The notes under the pieces: model-generated
Databases searched by the model: none
What the model saw: the letters and a program-made list of their open reading frames with translations, nothing else
Told to the model about the DNA's origin: nothing
Assembly: GCF_022458895.1 (NCBI RefSeq)
Contig: NZ_JAINFL010000001.1
Location: 1,054,001-1,118,000 of the forward strand
Length of the DNA stretch: 64,000 bases
Direction: 5' to 3'
Source of the DNA: Roseihalotalea indica
GTDB taxonomy: Bacteria > Bacteroidota > Bacteroidia > Cytophagales > Cyclobacteriaceae
In this document: one piece after another, positions 1 to 9,127 of the stretch
How positions within the stretch are numbered: the first letter of the stretch is position 1
Layout: the number at the start of each line of letters is the position of its first letter
Position numbers and translations under genes: made by a program

Positions 1-869
1 ACGCCTTTCTCTCGCAATAAAGAACCATGCTTCTGTTCATCAGCCAGTTGATTGTTTGCTCCACCGGCAATTACCTGGCAGGAAAGGCGAGAAAGTGTGT
101 CATCATTCAAAGTGGCTCCCAGAGCGCAAGGGCTATAAATATCGGCAGGGATGTCGTAGATACCTTCAGGGCTTACTACATGGGCACCAAACTCCTGTGA
201 GATTTTTTGCAGTTTACTTTCTTCTACGTCAGACACAAAAACAAGCGCCTTCTCTTTAGTAAGGTACTCAATCAGCTTGCTGCCTACAGCACCTGCACCC
301 TGCACAGCAATCTTTTTCCCTTCCAGGCTATCGGTGCCGAATGCTTCCTGAGCGGCGGCTTTCATCCCCATATATACGCCATAAGCCGTAATGAGCGACG
401 AAGCCCCAGAGCCACCGATGGTTTCGGGTAGCCCAGTCACGTGGCGGGTTTCCATCCGAATGTATTCCAGGTCGCGCAACGTCATATTTACATCGCCTGC
501 TGTTACGTATTTTCCGCTCAGGCTATCAATAAATTTTCCGAAGCGGCGTAAATATGCTTCATTTTTTAACTGATGCGGGTTTCCGATTAATACCGCTTTT
601 CCGCCGCCTACATTGAGACCGGAAATGGCTGATTTATAAGTCATGCCACGTGCGAGCCGGAGAGCATCGGTGAGAGCTTCTTCATCGGATGCATAGTGCC
701 ACATGCGGGTGCCGCCCATGGCTGGTCCTAGTTCGGTAGAGTGGATAGCCACAATAGCTTTGAGCCCAGTCGCGGCATCGTAGCAGTAAACTACCTGCTC
801 ATGCTCGTAGGGAGTCATTAAATCAAAGAGAGATGGGGCAGCCGATGAACGCGCAGATCCGGATTCCAT
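1..869 (-). CDS. ldh: Leucine dehydrogenase (Glu/Leu/Phe/Val dehydrogenase family), 3' end cut by window edge
   Basis: NAD-dependent oxidative deamination of branched-chain amino acids in the cytoplasm. Translation from the ATG at 869 gives the family signature VGGGKAVLIGNP, which holds the catalytic lysine, and an upstream GPAMGGTRMW block. The Rossmann glycine motif GAGAVGS lies about 190 residues in. The reading frame is still open at base 1 (last visible residues LREKGV), so the C-terminus lies outside the window. About 289 residues are visible of a family length near 360. It is divergent from the ABC exporter, with 107 bp between the starts. Valine or phenylalanine dehydrogenase are alternatives within the same family; leucine dehydrogenase is the usual Bacteroidota member. 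Confidence 0.9.
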   Translation of the reverse strand, partial: MESGSARSSAAPSLFDLMTPYEHEQVVYCYDAATGLKAIVAIHSTELGPAMGGTRMWHYASDEEALTDALRLARGMTYKSAISGLNVGGGKAVLIGNPHQLKNEAYLRRFGKFIDSLSGKYVTAGDVNMTLRDLEYIRMETRHVTGLPETIGGSGASSLITAYGVYMGMKAAAQEAFGTDSLEGKKIAVQGAGAVGSKLIEYLTKEKALVFVSDVEESKLQKISQEFGAHVVSPEGIYDIPADIYSPCALGATLNDDTLSRLSCQVIAGGANNQLADEQKHGSLLREKG

Positions 870-976
870 AATCGTTTTTAGTCAAAAATCGCTGCAAAAA
901 TAATTTTTTTTCGTGTGGGCATCAATTCGATTTTCGTAATAGGAACCATTTAGAGAAACAACCGTTTGAAAACAAC

Positions 977-2809
977 GTGAAGGAACTCAGCTATCTCAAT
1001 AAGTACCTATATAAGTATCGGTATCGCCTCTTGCTTGGGCTATTGTTTATCATTATTTCCAACATTCTGGCAATCATTCCGGCGCAAATTGTCCGCCGAG
1101 CAATTAATCTGGTAAGCGAGAATATTTCTTTGTACCGGGTATTCGAAGGTCTAACGTTGCAAGAGCGCATTTACGATGCCTTTGCCGGGAGTATTTTGGT
1201 ATATGGAGTGGCTATTTTAGTGCTGGCCCTAGCCAAAGGGTTTTTCACCTTCCTGATGCGCCAGACTATCATTGTTGTTTCTCGGCTGATTGAGTATGAT
1301 CTGAAGAACGAAGTTTACGCCCACTACCAGACATTACCCATGAGCTTTTACCGGAAGAATAATACCGGAGACCTGATGGCTCGTATTTCAGAAGATGTGA
1401 GTAAAGTGCGAATGTATCTGGGGCCCGCTATCATGTATGGGCTTAATCTGTTTGTGCTGTTTGCTATTCTGATTCCGTATATGATTTCGGTCAATGTTCG
1501 TCTAACCCTGTATACACTGATTCCGCTTCCTATCTTATCCTTAAGCATTTACTATGTAAACAGCATTATTAATCGAAAGTCCGAAGAGATTCAGCAAAGT
1601 TTATCAGCCTTATCTACATTCGTGCAGGAGGCTTTTTCGGGAGTTCGGGTGTTGAAGGCTTTTGTTCGCGAAGAGGACTCAGCTCAGCAATTCAGCGTAG
1701 AGAGTGATGATTATAAAGATAAGTCTATCAGCCTTTCTAAAGTAAATGCGCTGTTCATTCCGCTTATTATGGCCCTAGTAGGCTTAAGTTCGGTGATTAC
1801 GGTTTTTGTTGGTGGTATGGAAGTGATTAGTGGTGCCATCTCTCCCGGGGTAATTGCTGAGTTTATCATCTACGTAAATATGCTGACATGGCCCGTGGCT
1901 TCATTAGGTTGGATTACCAGTATTGTACAACGGGCGGAAGCTTCCCAAAAACGTATTAATGAGTTTCTAAATACTAAAACTCAGATTGTTTCTCAAGAGA
2001 ATCTGAAACGAGAAATACAAGGCAATATCAGTTTAGAAAATGTGAGCTTTGTATACCCTGATTCCGGAATTCAGGCTCTGAAGGATGTAACGTTTAGTGT
2101 AGAGGCCGGGCAATCTATTGCCATTGTAGGAATGACTGGTTCGGGTAAGAGCACCATTGCTAATGTTATTCCCCGAATGTATGATGTTTCTTCCGGTAAA
2201 GTGTTAATTGACGGCATTGACATCAAAAAATATGATCTAGAGACGTTGCGCAGCCAGATCGGTTATGTGCCTCAGGATGTATTTTTATTCTCTAATACCA
2301 TCTTCAATAACATCGCTTTTGGATCGCAAGAAGATGCTGATGAAGAGAAGGTTCGCGAGGCTGCATATATTGCCGACCTGGAAAAAACGCTGAATGATTT
2401 TCCCGAAGGTTTTGCTACCCGGGTAGGCGAGCGGGGCATTACGCTTTCGGGTGGACAGAAGCAGCGGGTTTCTATTGCCCGGGCCATTGCCCTTAATCCT
2501 AAAGTTCTGATTCTGGATGATTGCCTGTCGGCAGTGGATACCAAAACCGAAAATACCATTCTTAATGGCCTGAAAGACGTAATGCAGAACCGGACCACGG
2601 TTATTATTTCTCATCGGGTTTCCTCGGCCAAACTAGCTGATAAAATTATTGTGTTGGATGATGGCGTCATTGTAGAGCAGGGCACAAACGAGTCTCTACT
2701 GGCGAAGAACGGCGTGTACAAAGAGCTTTACGACAAGCAATTACAAACCGACGAGGTTGAGGAGGAAAGTCAGGAGGATTCTATCCAAATCGGGCAGGCA
2801 GATAATTAA
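977..2809 (+). CDS. ABC transporter, fused permease and ATPase (MdlA/MsbA-like exporter half)
   Basis: A 610-residue half-transporter. An N-terminal type I exporter domain with about six membrane segments (residues ~15-310) is followed by a nucleotide-binding domain. Walker A is GMTGSGKST (residues 385-393), the signature is LSGGQ (~490), and the switch histidine is in ISHR. The Walker B stretch reads LILDDCLSAVD, so the usual catalytic glutamate is an aspartate (residue 515). That replacement is known in one half of heterodimeric exporters such as MdlA or TM287, yet no partner half is adjacent. The start is GTG: the upstream TTG runs into a stop in its frame. The substrate cannot be predicted. 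Confidence 0.92.
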   Translation: MKELSYLNKYLYKYRYRLLLGLLFIIISNILAIIPAQIVRRAINLVSENISLYRVFEGLTLQERIYDAFAGSILVYGVAILVLALAKGFFTFLMRQTIIVVSRLIEYDLKNEVYAHYQTLPMSFYRKNNTGDLMARISEDVSKVRMYLGPAIMYGLNLFVLFAILIPYMISVNVRLTLYTLIPLPILSLSIYYVNSIINRKSEEIQQSLSALSTFVQEAFSGVRVLKAFVREEDSAQQFSVESDDYKDKSISLSKVNALFIPLIMALVGLSSVITVFVGGMEVISGAISPGVIAEFIIYVNMLTWPVASLGWITSIVQRAEASQKRINEFLNTKTQIVSQENLKREIQGNISLENVSFVYPDSGIQALKDVTFSVEAGQSIAIVGMTGSGKSTIANVIPRMYDVSSGKVLIDGIDIKKYDLETLRSQIGYVPQDVFLFSNTIFNNIAFGSQEDADEEKVREAAYIADLEKTLNDFPEGFATRVGERGITLSGGQKQRVSIARAIALNPKVLILDDCLSAVDTKTENTILNGLKDVMQNRTTVIISHRVSSAKLADKIIVLDDGVIVEQGTNESLLAKNGVYKELYDKQLQTDEVEEESQEDSIQIGQADN

Positions 2810-2931
2810 AAGCCTTTGTATCCATTCTACCAATATACCCTTACCATGCTCATGAAAATTTGGGCTTGAAGAGTTAGTCGCTGTTTTGCTTCTTACCTTC
2901 TGATCTTTCTTTCTTCGCTATAAAACATTTG

Positions 2932-2939
2932 TATCTTTG
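2932..2939 (+). promoter_or_regulatory. Candidate Bacteroidota -7 promoter element before nuoI
   Basis: TATCTTTG matches the Bacteroidota -7 consensus TAnnTTTG exactly and ends 30 bp before the nuoI start. I do not see a well-spaced -33 TTTG, so the call rests on one box. Confidence 0.4.
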
Positions 2940-2969
2940 AACAAAAGAACCTGTTAAACAAAATGGTTT

Positions 2970-3680
2970 ATGGGAAGATTGGGAGCTAATAGTTCTTATT
3001 TCGGTCATGTTGGAGAGGCGGTACGCTCGCTACTGGGTGGATTGAGATTATCGTTTCGGCACTTGTGGCAGGCGCGTCGGCATCGGGAGCCGATGGGGGT
3101 GGCGGAAGATAATTACTTTGCCCGGCAGGATGGCATAGTAACGCTGCAATACCCGCACGAAACATTTCCGGTGCCGGATAACGGCCGCTACCAGTTGCAT
3201 AATGAGATAGAAGATTGCATTGTCTGTGATAAATGCGCCAAGATCTGTCCGGTGGATTGTATTGAGATTGAGCCAGTGCGCTCAGTAGGGGAGATTGGAA
3301 AAACCTCCGATGGATCATCAAAACGGATTTATGCCGCTACGTTTGATATTGACATGGCAAAATGCTGCTTTTGTGGCTTATGCACCACCGTATGCCCCAC
3401 CGAGTGTTTGACCATGACTAAGGATTATGATTTTAGTGTGTTTGATATTGAAGAACATACCTTTGCTTTCTCAGACATGACTGACGCCGAAATTGCTGAG
3501 AAGAAGCAGGAATTTGAAGAATACCAGCAGCAGAAAGCAGCGGCAAAGACCAGCAGCAGTAGCCAGCCCAAAGCGGCGGTTCGCCCCAAAGTAGGAGCTA
3601 AACCCAAACCTGCGTTTAAGCCAAAAATGCCAGTGCCTAAAAAAAATCCTTATCCCCCCAAACCACCTACCGAAGAATGA
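2970..3680 (+). CDS. nuoI: NADH-quinone oxidoreductase subunit I (2x[4Fe-4S] ferredoxin-type)
   Basis: Carries electrons through two [4Fe-4S] clusters in the peripheral arm of respiratory complex I. Two classical cysteine sets are present, CIVCDKCAKICP and CCFCGLCTTVCP, about 50 residues apart. After residue ~175 the protein has a low-complexity tail rich in Lys, Pro, Ala and Ser, longer than in typical NuoI and of unknown role. The stop overlaps the nuoJ start by 4 bp (ATGA), suggesting translational coupling. The pair stands alone: a convergent gene follows nuoJ and no other complex I gene is in the window. The ATG seven bases upstream is in another frame and stops at once. Confidence 0.93.
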   Translation: MGRLGANSSYFGHVGEAVRSLLGGLRLSFRHLWQARRHREPMGVAEDNYFARQDGIVTLQYPHETFPVPDNGRYQLHNEIEDCIVCDKCAKICPVDCIEIEPVRSVGEIGKTSDGSSKRIYAATFDIDMAKCCFCGLCTTVCPTECLTMTKDYDFSVFDIEEHTFAFSDMTDAEIAEKKQEFEEYQQQKAAAKTSSSSQPKAAVRPKVGAKPKPAFKPKMPVPKKNPYPPKPPTEE

Positions 3681-4198
3681 GCATTTCTATTGAAGTACTA
3701 GCCTTCTATGTTTTTGGTGGGTTAGTGGTATTGTCGGCTTTGATTATCTTAATAACCAATAATGTGCTGTATGCCGCTTTCTCACTATTAATTACATTCC
3801 TGGGTATCGCAGCGGTATATGTACTGGCAGGGGCTGATTTTTTGGCGGTTACTCAGATTCTGGTCTATGTTGGAGGAATACTAGTATTAATTGTTTTTGG
3901 AGTAATGCTCACTAATAAAGTGGCGGGGCAGTCGGTGAGAACGCAGCATCACAATCATTTTTGGGGAGTGCTGATCAGCGGAGCTTTATTATATCTGTTG
4001 GTTCCAGGAGTTCTGCAGGCTGATGTCGCCTCAGCCGCCTGGATAGAAAGCGGCAAATTAGTACAAACCTCTACTATTCAGCCATTAGGCGTTCAGCTGA
4101 TGAGCAATTTCATTGTGCCGTTTGAGCTTACCGGAGTATTACTCTTAATTGCCCTGATTGGCGCAGCTTATGTAGCTCAACGCCAGTTAGATCAATAG
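3677..4198 (+). CDS. nuoJ: NADH-quinone oxidoreductase subunit J
   Basis: Membrane subunit of complex I. The 173 residues contain about five hydrophobic segments. The characteristic stretch FSLLITFLGIAAVYVLAGADFLA, with the conserved VYVGGI motif following, identifies NuoJ. It starts inside the nuoI stop codon. The 3' end overlaps the stop of the convergent lptD by 7 bp, so both transcripts end in shared DNA. nuoK, which normally follows, is absent here and must be encoded elsewhere if complex I is complete. Confidence 0.93.
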   Translation: MSISIEVLAFYVFGGLVVLSALIILITNNVLYAAFSLLITFLGIAAVYVLAGADFLAVTQILVYVGGILVLIVFGVMLTNKVAGQSVRTQHHNHFWGVLISGALLYLLVPGVLQADVASAAWIESGKLVQTSTIQPLGVQLMSNFIVPFELTGVLLLIALIGAAYVAQRQLDQ

Positions 4199-7137
4199 AA
4201 ATCTCGCCATACCCGGCGGCGTTGCAACTTCAGATCGCTCAGCATAGATGACTTCACATTGATCTGCACATAATACGATGTGTACCGGCCAAACGGAACC
4301 CAGTCAAACCGGAAATCGAAGCAGTCCAGATCGCGGAAGATGGTGACATTGGTTTGCGTGATTTCTTTCTGCTGGAAATCATAACCCGACTGAAAGCGCA
4401 CTTTCCACTTAGGAGTCAGGTTAGCATCACCAGAAAATTGCAGCGATTGCCGGATAGGTCCGTAATTTCTGTTTCGGTAAGAATTGGCATAGTAGGTATC
4501 AATACCTCTAGTAGGCGGGCTTACGAGTTTTCTGCGAGGGTCTTTTGTATACGTAAATGAATAGCGTAGCTGTAAGCTCCAGGCGACATCAAAATCAGCG
4601 TAATCGTCGTCATAGGCAGACGGACCTACCATTTCCAGTTGATCTAATTCATCTACTGTGGGGTCCAAGCCTTCTTCGGGTGCTCCACCTTCGTCAGCAT
4701 CTTCTTTCTTGGCTTTAGGTTGTAGTCGCGTACTAATATTAAAGTTTGCCCGGCTTAATGTTCCAATACTCCAGTTTGGGGGAGTATATGAGGTGTTTTC
4801 ACCTGTGGGGATTTCTCGGTTATTCCAGGCGAACTGATCATATTTAACATAGTTTTCATAAACGGACCCATCTTGTGCAGTGTCAATCGGGTCTATAGGG
4901 TCGGGAATATAGGTGTAGGGGTCTACAGTAGCTCCGCCATTAATAGAGACCTTCCCGTCAAACAGCCGCGTTCGGGCTGAAATATTGAAAGGTGCTAACT
5001 TAAAAGAGTCTGCTGCAAAATTGTAGCTGCTTCCAATCTGTAAGCTTTCAAAAATGGGTATTTTCTTCGTGGCATTGTCACTTCCCGTTGTATCATTTTT
5101 GTCCCGCACCTTCATCTCAATATTGTTATTCAAAGAGAATCCGATGGAACCACTCTTCCCGGCGTTGGGAGCCGAATATACCCGTTGGTCATATAAGGGG
5201 ACGGAAACCAGGTTACGGTCTCTACCTTGATATAGCGGGTCAATAGTAGGGTCTAGTTGCGGGCCAATACGCACAGTATCATAGTAACGATCTTCATAGC
5301 TGGGAGTGTAGCCTATGCTGATAGACGGAATAACCGTATGGCGGATGGCCTGCACCCGCTCACTTCGAAAATTATACGTGCCGTACAAGCGGGTGCTGAA
5401 GCTCATACTGGTACTCCAGGAATTAACCCGATTAAACCCATTGAGTGTGTCAATGACAATATTATTGTAGTCTGAGTCATCGTAAGCAAACTTTTTGAAA
5501 TACCATATTTCCTCATAGTTAAACGAAGGAGACGCGGTAATAAATTTCAGCAAGTTGAAGGATGTGGAAATAGGAATAGTATGCCGTATACCCGTTTCCG
5601 TTCGCTTAAGAATCTCTGTCAGGTTTTCGCCGTTAATGTTCAAAATACTGTCTGCGATAATAGGATCATAATTAGCAATTTGATCATATGGCAGACCCCG
5701 AGGAGGGTCAATTCCCTCATTAGTAAACTCGTTTCGCCCACTCATCCGGTAACCCACATTCACTTTGGCCAGCCAACTGGTGCGCCGCTTGGCAATATTC
5801 TGAAACGGGTAGATCCGATTCATATTCACTGAAACATCGGGTAGTAGCACATTAAAAGTTCCGGTAATCAGGTTTTGGCTGTGCCGGGCACTTAAAGCCA
5901 TGTTAAATGGTGTATTGCGGAAAGAGGTAGAATACTGAACACTGGAGCTTAGGGCAGTATTCAAATTCTCATTCACATTCAAACTGGGATTGTTCCGGTT
6001 ATAGGTAGTGGTAGCTGCATTAATGGAGGCTGAGAACCGGCTCACTCCGCGCGACTGAGGAGCGTGCCGGAAGGCAATTCTAAAGTCGCGAGAGGTTTCA
6101 GAATCTCGATTATCGGGGTCCACCCGTTGCTGATTAAACCGAAAATCCAGCCCGCCATTGTAGGCATACCGCTTTCGGTACTGAGAGTTTATGGTAAACC
6201 CATAGCTGCCTTTCGAGTAAATCTCACCCAGTAACGTCAGATTCGCATATTCATTAATATCGAAGTAGTAGCCACCGTTTCTGAGAAAAAAGCCCCTCCG
6301 TTGTTCTTCTCCGTACTGCGGAATAATAATACCCGAGTTTTGCTTGCGAGGCATGGGGAAAATTCCAAAAGGTAGTCCCAGGGGGGTAGGAATATCAGTA
6401 ATCACAATGTTAAAGGGGCCAGACACCACTAAGTTGCCCGGTACCACTTTTAGGCGCTTAGACTGGATGTAAAAATCGGGTATCTCGCCGGGTTCACATT
6501 CGCAGGTAGTATACCAGCCCTTATCTATAAAGACCTCGTCTCGTTCGTTTTTCTTTACGGTTTCCCCGTATACGTAGCCTTCACCCTGCCCTTGTGGCTG
6601 AGTAAGCACCCCGGAGATGTATGCCCGGCGAGTTTCAAAATTATAGCGAATTTCTTCGGTTTGATATTCTTCCCCATTATCTTTAAATATAGGTTTTCCG
6701 GTGATTTGCCCCGTAGAATCTGCCGTTCCTCGGGCCGTAAGCATGTTATTGATCCAGTCCAGTTCAATATAATCTGCCTGAAGCGAGGTTTCTCCATAAT
6801 CAATAGTGGCATTTCCGTAGAGGTGAATAATCTGGTTTTGCACATCGAACTGAATGGAATCTTCGGCGTTGTAGGCAATAGTGGTTTCAATATCACCCTG
6901 AGGCTCTACGGCTATGCTGTCAGCGGTCAGCGTGGTGGTATCCGCTGGGGAAACATTGGGGGGAATAGTATCATTCGGCTCAATAATCCCCAAAGAATCA
7001 GCAGATGGAAGCGTGCCTTCAGGTACTTGGGCCCATAAATTTGTGGTAGCAGTAAATACTAGCCAAACAATACATACGTATTGTAAATAGTGCAATGTAT
7101 TTTTACGTTTTAAAGAAAATATAGCAAGTTTGCGCAA
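4192..7137 (-). CDS. lptD: LptD-like LPS assembly outer-membrane protein (OstA)
   Basis: Predicted to insert lipopolysaccharide into the outer leaflet of the outer membrane. The 981 residues begin with a hydrophobic signal-like segment ending WAQ. An OstA/LptA-like jellyroll follows (residues ~85-200, with the YGETSLQADYIELDW stretch). The rest is a long C-terminal beta-barrel with alternating aromatic strands. The first codon is TTG; a second TTG 14 codons in (MHYLQYV) would give a more compact signal peptide, so the start is uncertain. Its start lies only 31 bp from the divergent amidase ATG, and its stop overlaps that of nuoJ. Confidence 0.87.
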   Translation of the reverse strand: MRKLAIFSLKRKNTLHYLQYVCIVWLVFTATTNLWAQVPEGTLPSADSLGIIEPNDTIPPNVSPADTTTLTADSIAVEPQGDIETTIAYNAEDSIQFDVQNQIIHLYGNATIDYGETSLQADYIELDWINNMLTARGTADSTGQITGKPIFKDNGEEYQTEEIRYNFETRRAYISGVLTQPQGQGEGYVYGETVKKNERDEVFIDKGWYTTCECEPGEIPDFYIQSKRLKVVPGNLVVSGPFNIVITDIPTPLGLPFGIFPMPRKQNSGIIIPQYGEEQRRGFFLRNGGYYFDINEYANLTLLGEIYSKGSYGFTINSQYRKRYAYNGGLDFRFNQQRVDPDNRDSETSRDFRIAFRHAPQSRGVSRFSASINAATTTYNRNNPSLNVNENLNTALSSSVQYSTSFRNTPFNMALSARHSQNLITGTFNVLLPDVSVNMNRIYPFQNIAKRRTSWLAKVNVGYRMSGRNEFTNEGIDPPRGLPYDQIANYDPIIADSILNINGENLTEILKRTETGIRHTIPISTSFNLLKFITASPSFNYEEIWYFKKFAYDDSDYNNIVIDTLNGFNRVNSWSTSMSFSTRLYGTYNFRSERVQAIRHTVIPSISIGYTPSYEDRYYDTVRIGPQLDPTIDPLYQGRDRNLVSVPLYDQRVYSAPNAGKSGSIGFSLNNNIEMKVRDKNDTTGSDNATKKIPIFESLQIGSSYNFAADSFKLAPFNISARTRLFDGKVSINGGATVDPYTYIPDPIDPIDTAQDGSVYENYVKYDQFAWNNREIPTGENTSYTPPNWSIGTLSRANFNISTRLQPKAKKEDADEGGAPEEGLDPTVDELDQLEMVGPSAYDDDYADFDVAWSLQLRYSFTYTKDPRRKLVSPPTRGIDTYYANSYRNRNYGPIRQSLQFSGDANLTPKWKVRFQSGYDFQQKEITQTNVTIFRDLDCFDFRFDWVPFGRYTSYYVQINVKSSMLSDLKLQRRRVWRDFY

Positions 7138-7168
7138 AAGTAGGATTTGTTAACTTAACAACCGAAGC

Positions 7169-7954
7169 ATGGTGAGAAATATTATATGCATCGCATGTTT
7201 TTCGCTCCTGCTGCTGATGGCCTCATTCAGTACGGTGGGAGTTAAACAATATCGTGTTCAGAAAATCGTCATTGATGCTGGCCACGGCGGTAAAGATCCC
7301 GGCACACACGGAGTATTTTCCAATGAAAAAGATGTAGCCCTTAGTGTGGCGAAAAAACTGGGTGAAATCATTACTAAATATCTAGATGACGTAGAAGTGA
7401 TCTATACCCGTTCGGGTGACCGCTTTATTCCGTTGGAGCAACGAGCTGATATTGCCAATGAGAACGGAGCCGATTTGTTCGTCTCTATTCACGCTAATGC
7501 CCTGCCTAGCAGCTCAAATACGTATGGTACGGAAACCTATGTGATGGGAATGCATAAGCGGGAAGATAACCTGAACGTAGCCCGGCGGGAGAATTCGGTA
7601 ATTATGATGGAAGATAATTTTGAAGAACGCTATGCCGGGTACGATCCTAATGCGCCTGAGTCTCATATTTTGTTTGCTCTTTACCAAAACGCCTATTTGG
7701 GTAATAGCCTGGTACTGGCCGATAAAATTGAATCTCAGTTTAAAAACCGGGTAGGCCGCCGGAGCCGGGGTGTGAAACAAGCCGGTTTCCTGGTACTTTG
7801 GCGCACCTCCATGCCTAGCGTGCTGGTAGAGATGGGCTACATGACCAACCCTAAAGAAGAAAAATACTTAAATGATGAACTGGGGCAAACCTATATTGCT
7901 TCAGGAATTTTTAGAGCTATCCGCGATTATAAGAACGAGATAGAGACCTATTAA
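7169..7954 (+). CDS. N-acetylmuramoyl-L-alanine amidase (Amidase_3)
   Basis: Zinc amidase that cuts the bond between MurNAc and the stem peptide in peptidoglycan, acting in the periplasm during cell separation. An N-terminal signal peptide (residues 1-~22) is visible. The zinc and catalytic residues sit in DAGHGG (His), NEKDVAL (Glu), SIHANA (His) and VLVEMGYMTN (Glu). At 261 residues it is a stand-alone catalytic domain without SPOR or LysM modules. It pairs with the divergent lptD and the downstream MCE gene as an envelope-maintenance block. Confidence 0.93.
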   Translation: MVRNIICIACFSLLLLMASFSTVGVKQYRVQKIVIDAGHGGKDPGTHGVFSNEKDVALSVAKKLGEIITKYLDDVEVIYTRSGDRFIPLEQRADIANENGADLFVSIHANALPSSSNTYGTETYVMGMHKREDNLNVARRENSVIMMEDNFEERYAGYDPNAPESHILFALYQNAYLGNSLVLADKIESQFKNRVGRRSRGVKQAGFLVLWRTSMPSVLVEMGYMTNPKEEKYLNDELGQTYIASGIFRAIRDYKNEIETY

Positions 7955-8052
7955 CCGGATAATTTGCAAATTCGTTAAACCTAATAGGGAGCTATTCAGT
8001 ATGTATGTAGGAATGATCTCCGAAATTTTTACGCAATAATACTTTTTCATTT

Positions 8053-9012
8053 GTGAAATTATCCAAAGAACTTAAAGTAGCATTACTCGCCATTGTGGCC
8101 GGAGTGATACTCTACATGGGAGTTCGGTTCTTGAAAGGCACCGAAGTTTTCTCTCAAAATAAAACGTACTATGTAGTCTATAGCAATATTGAAGGGTTAA
8201 CCGAGTCTAATCCGGTCTTTATCAATGGCTATAAAGTGGGGCAGGTATTAAATATTGAGTTGCTACAGCAGCGGGATAATGAACTGCTGGTCACCATGAA
8301 TATTCAAAAAGATATTGTAGTAGGGGAAGGAGCAACCACCTCTCTGGTTTCCAGTGACTTACTGGGGAGTAAAGCGTTGTATCTTAACGTAGGCAATGTT
8401 AGCAAACCCTTAGACGATGGAGACACGTTGCAGTCTAATGTTGAGCAGGGGATCGTAGAGCGAGTACAGGCCCAGGCGTTGCCTATTGCCGAAAAACTAG
8501 ATTCTACACTGGCTCGCTTCAACGAAATCATCGGAGCTGGTGACCAGGATGAAATGTCTAACATACTAGGTATTTTGGTGGGCGATACCACCTCGGTTTC
8601 CCGAACGGTAGATAATCTTGAGACAACCTCCCGAAGTGTAAGTGGTATGCTACAGCGAAACGAGCGTCGCCTGGATGCAACCTTAGCGAATTTGCAATTG
8701 ATTTCTGAGCAACTTGGCGATAACGAAACCGGGTTGGGTGCACTATTAACCAAGCTAAACCAAACAATGGATAGCCTTCAGCTACAACCCACTATGGAGA
8801 AGCTGGATGTAATTGCTCAGAACTTGAATGATATTACCACCAAAATGAATGAAGGTCAGGGTTCTATGGGAAAATTGATTAACGATGATTCCCTTTATAC
8901 TAACCTGAACAACACGGCTGCGGATTTAGATAGCCTGCTGATTGACCTGAAGGAAAACCCCAATCGCTACGTGCACTTCTCTCTATTTGGTGGCGGCAAA
9001 AACCGCGACTAA
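8053..9012 (+). CDS. MlaD/MCE family lipid-transport protein
   Basis: Periplasmic, inner-membrane-anchored substrate-binding part of an Mla-type phospholipid transporter. It has one N-terminal membrane helix (residues ~8-25) followed directly by the MCE/MlaD domain (residues ~38-115). The C-terminal half is predicted helical, with Leu- and Asn-rich heptads (MDSLQLQPTMEKLDVIAQNLNDI region) that probably form a coiled-coil tube. GTG start: the TTG two bases upstream is followed at once by a stop. The ATPase and permease partners are not in the window. It follows the amidase after 98 bp. Confidence 0.88.
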   Translation: MKLSKELKVALLAIVAGVILYMGVRFLKGTEVFSQNKTYYVVYSNIEGLTESNPVFINGYKVGQVLNIELLQQRDNELLVTMNIQKDIVVGEGATTSLVSSDLLGSKALYLNVGNVSKPLDDGDTLQSNVEQGIVERVQAQALPIAEKLDSTLARFNEIIGAGDQDEMSNILGILVGDTTSVSRTVDNLETTSRSVSGMLQRNERRLDATLANLQLISEQLGDNETGLGALLTKLNQTMDSLQLQPTMEKLDVIAQNLNDITTKMNEGQGSMGKLINDDSLYTNLNNTAADLDSLLIDLKENPNRYVHFSLFGGGKNRD

Positions 9013-9127
9013 CCTAAGGTTTACATTCAAGAAAAATAAGCGATTAAATCAGGTTTTTCTTCGTAAAGAATGTGAGGCTTGCGTATCTTTAGGAGAATTG
9101 CTCTAACCCAATATATATGTGCTCTTT

